DNA of 5,992 nt from Patescibacteria group bacterium. GTDB lineage: Bacteria > Patescibacteriota > Minisyncoccia > Minisyncoccales > UBA10102. Under the pieces are notes generated by a model that saw only the letters and a program-made list of their open reading frames with translations, searched no databases and was not told the origin of the DNA. The translations under genes were made by a program, and so were the position numbers. The DNA lies in NCBI GenBank assembly GCA_018816925.1, contig JAHIUP010000030.1, positions 1-5,992 on the forward strand. The letters run 5' to 3'. Of the stretch, positions 1-4,815 are shown piece after piece; within the stretch, counting starts at the first letter, position 1, and every line of letters starts with the position of its first letter.

Positions 1-1176
1 CTTAACGCCTTTGATGTGGGAGATTTTGTGGAGGTCAGGGGCATTTTATTTAAGACAAAGAAAGGAGAGAAGACCCTGGAGGTTGCGGACTTCAAGATGC
101 TCGCCAAGGCCCTTCTTCCTCTGCCCGAGAAATGGCACGGCCTTCAGGATGTGGAAGAGCGTTACCGGAAGCGTTCCTTGGATCTTTTGTTCAACGAGGA
201 GACAAGGAGGAAGTTTGAGGTGCGAGCCGCAATCCTCAAGGAGACCCGTTCCTTTCTTGATGCGCACGGTTTCTTGGAGGTGGAAACCCCTGTTTTACAG
301 CCCTTGTATGGGGGAGCGGAAGCCAAACCCTTTACCACTCGCCTGAACGCCTTTGATATGCAAATGTATCTCCGCATTGCCCCAGAACTCTACCTTAAAC
401 GCCTTCTCGTGGGGGGCTTGGAGAAGGTGTATGAGATAGGGAGGGTGTTTCGGAACGAGGGAGTAGACCGGAGCCATAACCCGGACTTTACCATATTGGA
501 GTTCTATTGGGCGTATGCGAACTACAAGGATATGATGAAAATGACAGAGAATCTCCTCGTGTCCGTGCTTAAGAATGTGTTGGGCAAGACCAAGGTTTCT
601 TATGAAGGCAAGGAGCTGGACTTCAAGACGCCCTGGCCTCGAGCGGAATATGAGGCCCTTATCCGCAAGTACGCAAAGGTGGACATTCGGGAAGCGAACA
701 AGGAGACCCTGCTCAAGAAGGCAAAGGAGCTCAAGGTGCCTACAGACCACAAGATGTCCAAGTTTCAGGTGGCAGACGCTTTGTACAAGAAATACTGCAT
801 GCCGCGCATACTACAGCCCACCTTTGTGGTGCACCATCCTGCTGGCTCCAAACCCCTGGCAAAACCCTTGGAGGAAGATCCCTCAAAATTGGCCTCTTTC
901 CAACTTGTGGTAGGGGGTTGGGAGCTGGTGAACGCGTTCTCTGAATTGAACGACCCGCTTCTTCAGAGAGAAGTGTTTGAGCAACAGGCAAGTATGCGCA
1001 AGGACGGTATGGGAGAAGCCCATCCCATGGACGAGGAGTTCTTGGAATCGTTGGAGTACGGTATGCCTCCCGCCGTAGGATTCGGTATGGGCATGGATCG
1101 TCTGGCCGCTCTCCTCACGGACTCCCATTCCGTGCGCGAAGTCATTTTATTCCCCACCATGAAACCTAAGCTTTAG
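1..1176 (+). CDS. lysS: Lysyl-tRNA synthetase, class II (5'-truncated by window edge)
   Basis: Cytosolic enzyme that charges tRNA-Lys with lysine using ATP. The reading frame is open from base 1, so the true start lies upstream; 391 residues are visible of about 500 usual for the family, and roughly the first 100 (start of the OB-fold anticodon-binding domain) are missing. The visible part opens in the OB fold (GDFVEVRG, about 19-42), then the WHGL...RYRKRSLDLL linker (about 133-189). Class II motif 1 lies around 214-297, motif 2 (YEIGRVFRNEG through FTILEFYWAY) at 430-516, and motif 3 (GFGMGMDRLAALLTD) from 1078, with its Arg at 1099-1101. SELNDP and HPMDEEFLESLEYGMPP are family signatures between motifs 2 and 3. 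It ends LFPTMKPKL with a TAG stop, with no C-terminal extension. Motif 3 has Met where Ile is usual (GMGMDRL rather than GIGIDRL), a conservative change. AspRS and AsnRS are ruled out by the LysRS-specific WHGL linker and GGxExKPF block. Identification is secure. Confidence 0.97.
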   Translation, partial: LNAFDVGDFVEVRGILFKTKKGEKTLEVADFKMLAKALLPLPEKWHGLQDVEERYRKRSLDLLFNEETRRKFEVRAAILKETRSFLDAHGFLEVETPVLQPLYGGAEAKPFTTRLNAFDMQMYLRIAPELYLKRLLVGGLEKVYEIGRVFRNEGVDRSHNPDFTILEFYWAYANYKDMMKMTENLLVSVLKNVLGKTKVSYEGKELDFKTPWPRAEYEALIRKYAKVDIREANKETLLKKAKELKVPTDHKMSKFQVADALYKKYCMPRILQPTFVVHHPAGSKPLAKPLEEDPSKLASFQLVVGGWELVNAFSELNDPLLQREVFEQQASMRKDGMGEAHPMDEEFLESLEYGMPPAVGFGMGMDRLAALLTDSHSVREVILFPTMKPKL

Positions 1177-1183
1177 CCAGGCT

Positions 1184-1190
1184 AAGGAGG
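1184..1190 (+). promoter_or_regulatory. Shine-Dalgarno sequence of serS
   Basis: AAGGAGG lies 4 nt before the ATG at 1195, inside the 18-nt gap after the lysS stop. It is the only strong Shine-Dalgarno match at a gene start in the window and fixes the serS start. The spacing is slightly short. The gap has no room for a promoter or terminator, so lysS and serS are probably co-transcribed. Confidence 0.85.
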
Positions 1191-1194
1191 AAAT

Positions 1195-2430
1195 ATGCTG
1201 GATATTAAATACATTAGGGAAAACCCAGAAAAGGTAAAGGAGGGGTGCAGAAAGAAAAATCTCGAGTGCGGCGTCGAGCAGATTTTGGAACTGGACGCAA
1301 AAAAGCGGGAATTTCTGCAGAAAATAGAGGGATTAAAGGCGCGAAAGAATACATTGCGCAAGGAAGATATGGAGGAGGGGAAAAAGCTCAAGCAGGAGAT
1401 AAGGGCTTTAGAGCCGCAGCTTGAAGAGGTGGATGGGGGATTGCAGTCGCTCCTGATTCAGCTGCCGAATTTGCCTTTAGAGGAGGTGCCCGTTGGAAAG
1501 GATGAATCGGCCAATGTGGTGTTGCGCCATGTTGGAGAGGCGCCTAGGTTTAACTTTGAGCCAAAGGACCATCTTGAGCTTGGGGAGGCTCTGGATGGGA
1601 TAGACGTGAAGCGGGCGGCCAAGGTATCTGGCAGTAGGTTTGGGTATCTGAAAGGGGATGTTGCGCTCCTGGAATTTGCGCTGGTGGATTTGGCCATGAA
1701 AACGGCAATGAAAGAGGGGTTTATCCCAATCGTGCCGCCGGTGTTTGTGCGATCCGAAATTATGCAGGGGATGGGTTATGTGGATACGCCAGAGGACTTG
1801 GCGGAACGTTATTTTTTTGAGAAAGAGGGCTCGTTTCTTGTAGGAACGGCAGAACAGTCGGTGGGGCCTCTGCATGCGGGCGAAGTGTTTGAAGCAAAGG
1901 ATTTGCCGAGGCGATATGTCGCTTTTTCCACCTGTTTTCGCGAGGAAGCCGGCTCTTACGGAAAAGACACGAGAGGCATTCTTCGAGTGCATCAGTTCGA
2001 CAAGGTAGAATTTGTAAGTTTTACGCGGCCGGAAGATTCCGGAAGCGAGCATCAGTTGCTGGTTGGCCTGGAAGAAAAATTGTGGCAGGCCTTGGAGATT
2101 TCCTATCAGGTGGTACAGCTTTCAACCGGGGACATGGGCAGGCCCCACGCCTCAACAATAGACATTGAAGCATGGATGCCGGGACAACATAGGTATCGGG
2201 AAGTATGTTCTGCTTCTAATATGACTGATTTCCAGGCAAGGCGCCTGGGCATCCGCTTCAAGGGAAAGGACGGCAAGTCCGAGTTCGTGCATATTCTGAA
2301 CGCGACAGGGTTTGCTATAGGCCGCACCATTATTGCGATACTAGAGAACTATCAACAAAAGGACGGGAGCGTGGAGATTCCAAAGGTACTGCAGAAATAC
2401 GTTGGCAAGAAGAAGATTGAGAGGAAATGA
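1195..2430 (+). CDS. serS: Seryl-tRNA synthetase, class II
   Basis: Cytosolic enzyme that charges tRNA-Ser with serine. The 411 residues are complete from an ATG with a strong ribosome binding site to TGA. Residues 1 to about 105 form the N-terminal helical hairpin that reads the long variable arm of tRNA-Ser (LDIKYIRENPEKVKEG, then a Lys/Glu-rich coiled coil ending QLPNLP). The catalytic domain follows. The serine-site TAE motif is at residues 218-220, within TAEQSVGPLHAGE. Motif 2 is FREEAGSYGKDTRG with Arg249 and Glu251, followed by RVHQFDKVE. Motif 3 is NATGFAIGRTIIAILENYQ with Arg377. The MPGQHRYREVCSASNMTDFQARR block is standard for SerRS. The hairpin looks about 10 residues shorter than in E. 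coli-type SerRS (430 aa). The GSYGKDTRG and HAGE wording resembles CPR bacteria as I recall them. The stop overlaps the next gene's start by ATGA. Confidence 0.97.
   Translation: MLDIKYIRENPEKVKEGCRKKNLECGVEQILELDAKKREFLQKIEGLKARKNTLRKEDMEEGKKLKQEIRALEPQLEEVDGGLQSLLIQLPNLPLEEVPVGKDESANVVLRHVGEAPRFNFEPKDHLELGEALDGIDVKRAAKVSGSRFGYLKGDVALLEFALVDLAMKTAMKEGFIPIVPPVFVRSEIMQGMGYVDTPEDLAERYFFEKEGSFLVGTAEQSVGPLHAGEVFEAKDLPRRYVAFSTCFREEAGSYGKDTRGILRVHQFDKVEFVSFTRPEDSGSEHQLLVGLEEKLWQALEISYQVVQLSTGDMGRPHASTIDIEAWMPGQHRYREVCSASNMTDFQARRLGIRFKGKDGKSEFVHILNATGFAIGRTIIAILENYQQKDGSVEIPKVLQKYVGKKKIERK
2427..2430 (+). other. ATGA stop/start overlap, serS to hydrolase
   Basis: The ATG of the hydrolase (2427-2429) overlaps the TGA of serS (2428-2430). 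A purine-rich GAGAGGA (2419-2425) sits too close, with 1 nt of spacing, to be an ideal Shine-Dalgarno sequence. Re-initiation by ribosomes finishing serS is therefore the likely route of translation (inference). Confidence 0.8.
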
Positions 2431-3203
2431 AAGAACAAGCCCTGGAAATACAAGGGATACGAGTAAGCTACAAAATTGCAGGAGAGGGACCTGCTGTTTT
2501 TATCTTGCACGGATGGGGGCGGGGGTCTGACTCCTGGGCGGAGGTGCAGGAAGCGCTGTCAAGAAAAGGATACCTGGTTGTGGCGCCCGATCTTCCGGGA
2601 TTTGGCAGGACACGCGTCCCACAAAGTGCGTGGGGAATAGCAGAATATGCGGATTTTGTTTTACAATTTGCAAACAAGCTGGGAGTGGATAAATTTGTTC
2701 TTCTTGGGCATTCTTTTGGCGGCCAGGTGGCGGCGTACATCGCAGCCACGCATCCTGCAAGAATCGAAAAGCTGATACTCTGCGCCCCCGCAGCCATTCG
2801 GAGGGAACCGGGCCCGAAAGAGGTCTGTGCGAAATATATTGCAAAGTCAGGCGCCTTTATGTGTACTTTTATTCCAAGTGAAGGATTGCGGCGGTTTCTG
2901 CGCAAGGTTTTTGCCAGCATCCTTGGCAGAAGCGACTACCTGCAAGCCCCCGGGATTATGAGAAAGGTAATGGAAAAAGTGATACGGGAAGACCTCTCTG
3001 CTATTTTTGTAAACATCACCGCGAACACGCTCCTTGTGTGGGGCGAGAAAGACCGTCCAGTTCCTCTCGAGGACGCGTACTTTATGGAAAAGCGCCTGCC
3101 CCATTCTGTTTTGAGAGTAATTCCGGGAGTTGGCCATAGAGTGCATAGAGAGGTACCGAAGAAGCTTACCGAATTCATTGTGCAATTTTTGCAAGCGCCA
3201 TGA
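2427..3203 (+). CDS. Alpha/beta-hydrolase fold protein, substrate unknown
   Basis: A 258-residue protein of the usual length for a soluble single-domain alpha/beta hydrolase (Abhydrolase_1 type). The oxyanion loop is ILHGWGRGSDSW (residues 26-37). PDLPGFGRT follows at 54-62. The nucleophile elbow GHSFGG puts Ser96 at the catalytic position. WGEKDRPVP supplies the probable acid Asp209, and GVGHRVHRE the His237. The triad is therefore intact and the enzyme should be active. The lid region (about 120-195, RRFLRKVFASILGRSDYLQ...) is basic and helical and would set substrate choice. There is no signal peptide or membrane segment, so it should be cytosolic. Sequence alone does not separate esterase, lipase, haloperoxidase-like or C-C hydrolase activity. 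It overlaps both neighbours by 4 nt, so it is made together with the Mur ligase, which hints at a role in envelope-precursor metabolism (inference). I recall this hydrolase type next to MurF-like genes elsewhere, but could not check. Confidence 0.9.
   Translation: MKEQALEIQGIRVSYKIAGEGPAVFILHGWGRGSDSWAEVQEALSRKGYLVVAPDLPGFGRTRVPQSAWGIAEYADFVLQFANKLGVDKFVLLGHSFGGQVAAYIAATHPARIEKLILCAPAAIRREPGPKEVCAKYIAKSGAFMCTFIPSEGLRRFLRKVFASILGRSDYLQAPGIMRKVMEKVIREDLSAIFVNITANTLLVWGEKDRPVPLEDAYFMEKRLPHSVLRVIPGVGHRVHREVPKKLTEFIVQFLQAP
3200..3203 (+). other. ATGA stop/start overlap, hydrolase to Mur ligase
   Basis: The Mur ligase ATG (3200-3202) overlaps the hydrolase TGA (3201-3203). The preceding bases (TTTTTGCAAGCGCC) hold no Shine-Dalgarno match, so translation of the ligase probably depends on termination of the hydrolase (inference). 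The start is supported because the first hydrophobic helix begins at residue 2-3, leaving no excess N-terminus. Confidence 0.8.
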
Positions 3204-4807
3204 TACCTTTCCTCGCCATTTTCTGGCTCGTGAGAGCCGTCCGCGCCCTCCTGTTTTGGATTTTCCTGTGGCAGCTCAAGGAGTACCACATAGGAAGGGT
3301 CAGGGCGCATCTGGATACCTGGCAGGGCAGGCGTATCTTTTGGAATCCGCTCTACGGAGGGAAGCTTGCGCTGTTCTTCCTTGCGTTTTTTCTTCCCACG
3401 TTCACCCTCTTCCTTGCATTGTTCCTGTATGGCGCGGAGGCCGTGGGGGCGGCGGCGGCCTGGGCTCGGAGACGGCTCCTCAAGCCCGCCTTTACGGCGA
3501 AGACGGTCCTTCTGCTTTCGGCGGGGTTAATCGCGCTTCTTGCGTTCCTTGGTTTTGTGCTTGCCCTACAGCGGGATTTCGCTCTCAAGGCCATTCTGCT
3601 TTTTGACCTCCTCGCTCCATTCCTGTTTTCCGGCCTCGTGCTTCTTTTGCAGCCCCTTGCCGCATGGGGGAGGGCGCGGATTCTTGCGCGGGCAAGAGAG
3701 AAGCGCATGACGCTCAAGAATCTTAAGGTAGTGGGAATTACGGGAAGCTATGGCAAGACCACCACGAAAGAGTTTCTTGCGGCCATACTTTCTTCGAAGT
3801 TCCGGGTAGCCAAGACAGCAGAGCACCAGAACTCGGAAATAGGGATTGCAAACGCCATTCTTGAGCTTTCCCCGGAGCATGAGGTGTTTGTGGCAGAGAT
3901 GGGGGCATACAACAAAATGGGGATTGCCCTAGTGTGTCGCATGGCGCTTCCTCATATCGCAATTCTTACGGGAGCTAATGAGCAGCATCTGGCTACCTTT
4001 GGGTCTCAAGAGAACCTCATGGCAGCGGAAGGCGGGGAAGAACTTGTGGCAGTCCTTCCCCAGGCGGCTCCCGTTATCTTGAATAAGGACAGTAGGCAGC
4101 TCCGCGAGGCGTGGGAGGAGCGCGCGAAGAACTACGATAGGAAGTATGTGTGGTGTTCGGCCGCAGGAGAGGCGGCTCTTTGGACGGACAGCGTAGAGAC
4201 GACAAAAGACCATATTTTCTTTCGGGCGCATTCCCGAACAGGCGAGACGGCGGAGTTCTCGCTGTCCATTCCCGGCGCCTCCAACGCAGAGAATCTTCTT
4301 TTAGCTGTAGCCGCCGCCCGAGAGCTCGGCATGAGTTTGGAAGAGATTGCGAATGCCGCCAGGGAGATTCCCCCGGAAGCTGGCCCAATGCGTATTCACA
4401 AGAAAAGGGGAGGCGGATACTTCGCGGATGCCACCTATTCTGCGAATCCCGACGGCGTACGGGCGGGTCTTGCCTACTTAAAGGTATGGAGAGGGAAGAA
4501 GGCGCTTGTACTTCCGTCCCTTATTGAGCTGGGTTCTGCTTCTTCCCGAATCCATAAGGAGCTTGGGAGAGCGATAGGAGAAGTATGCGACCTCGCAATT
4601 CTCACCACGCGAGACAAGCTCACGGAACTCAGTGAAGGGGCAAATGAGGCGGGCATGGAAGAGGATTGCCTGGTATTTTTGAATGAAACGGAGGCAATCC
4701 TGGAGAAACTTCAGTTCTTCACCGAGCCCGAGGACATCGTCTTACTGGAAGGAGGGAAGGATAGCGGGGTACAGCGCCGTCTCTTGGGAGCGCTCCGTTC
4801 CGACTAA
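3200..4807 (+). CDS. Membrane-anchored Mur ligase, MurF-like (UDP-MurNAc-tripeptide:D-Ala-D-Ala ligase family)
   Basis: ATP-dependent amide-bond ligase of the Mur family, 535 residues. Residues 1 to about 165 are not a Mur N-terminal domain. They hold four predicted membrane segments (about 3-24, 55-77, 102-123, 130-155) and, between helices 1 and 2, a polar loop LKEYHIGRVRAHLDTWQGRR. The Mur central domain starts near 175. It has the P-loop GITGSYGKTTTKE (Lys186), AEHQNSEIGIA, VAEMGA with Glu233, TGANEQHLATFGS with His263, and IPGASNAEN with Asn362. The C-terminal domain has DATYSANPDGVR (410-421), matching the MurF DxYxANPD signature, then SLIELGSASSRIHKELG and VLLEGGKDSG. Glu277 falls where classical Mur ligases have the carbamylated Lys. 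The DxYxANPD signature favours MurF over MurC, MurD or MurE. Loss of the UDP-sugar-binding domain leaves the substrate uncertain; a lipid-linked muropeptide is possible (inference). It ends in TAA. Confidence 0.9.
   Translation: MIPFLAIFWLVRAVRALLFWIFLWQLKEYHIGRVRAHLDTWQGRRIFWNPLYGGKLALFFLAFFLPTFTLFLALFLYGAEAVGAAAAWARRRLLKPAFTAKTVLLLSAGLIALLAFLGFVLALQRDFALKAILLFDLLAPFLFSGLVLLLQPLAAWGRARILARAREKRMTLKNLKVVGITGSYGKTTTKEFLAAILSSKFRVAKTAEHQNSEIGIANAILELSPEHEVFVAEMGAYNKMGIALVCRMALPHIAILTGANEQHLATFGSQENLMAAEGGEELVAVLPQAAPVILNKDSRQLREAWEERAKNYDRKYVWCSAAGEAALWTDSVETTKDHIFFRAHSRTGETAEFSLSIPGASNAENLLLAVAAARELGMSLEEIANAAREIPPEAGPMRIHKKRGGGYFADATYSANPDGVRAGLAYLKVWRGKKALVLPSLIELGSASSRIHKELGRAIGEVCDLAILTTRDKLTELSEGANEAGMEEDCLVFLNETEAILEKLQFFTEPEDIVLLEGGKDSGVQRRLLGALRSD
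3206..3664 (+). other. Four-helix membrane module of the Mur ligase
   Basis: Codes for about residues 3-155. The hydrophobic runs are residues 3-24 (FLAIFWLVRAV...), 55-77 (KLALFFLAFFLPTF...), 102-123 (TVLLLSAGLIALL...) and 130-155 (KAILLFDLLAPFLF...). Arg/Lys-rich stretches at 25-46 (between helices 1 and 2), 90-101 (between helices 2 and 3) and 158-175 (after helix 4) flank them. The cluster after helix 4 should hold the catalytic domains on the cytosolic side by the positive-inside rule. An even number of helices predicts both termini in the cytosol, consistent with ATP use. Helix limits are by eye. Confidence 0.75.
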
Positions 4808-4815
4808 CCTATATG
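4808..4815 (+). other. Tight Mur ligase/aminotransferase junction without Shine-Dalgarno
   Basis: Only five bases (CCTAT) separate the Mur ligase stop from the ATG at 4813. Upstream (CTCCGTTCCGACTAA) there is no purine-rich Shine-Dalgarno match. No other ATG or GTG in this frame precedes the conserved SLSPNTEADD leader; two TTG codons at 4819 and 4822 are the only alternatives. Coupled or SD-independent initiation is inferred. Confidence 0.6.

Noticed and set aside
4..357. Direct repeat of AACGCCTTTGAT at 4-15 and 346-357
   Set aside because: Both copies encode NAFD within lysS, at the OB fold and at the catalytic-domain NAFDM motif. A 12-nt match from shared amino acids and codon bias is not a mobile or regulatory repeat.
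1477..2052. Open frame of 191 codons on the - strand opposite serS
   Set aside because: It lies entirely antisense to a confidently identified SerRS, has no recognisable motif and no ribosome binding site, and is a by-product of the codon bias of the real gene. The same holds for the antisense frames at 295-750, 2468-2920 and 4999-5496.
3446..3463. GGC-repeat tract in the Mur ligase
   Set aside because: It is a short run of Ala codons in the linker after the second membrane segment, too short for a meaningful simple-sequence repeat.
3130..3606. Open + strand frame of 158 codons spanning the hydrolase end and the Mur ligase start
   Set aside because: It is out of frame with both real genes, has an Arg/Pro/Cys-rich shadow composition, and overlaps the membrane segments that make good sense in the Mur ligase frame.
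3200..4807. Assignment of the ligase as MurT (lipid II amidation with GatD)
   Set aside because: There is no GatD-like glutamine amidotransferase next to it, and the C-terminal domain carries the MurF DxYxANPD signature. Only the missing N-terminal domain is shared.
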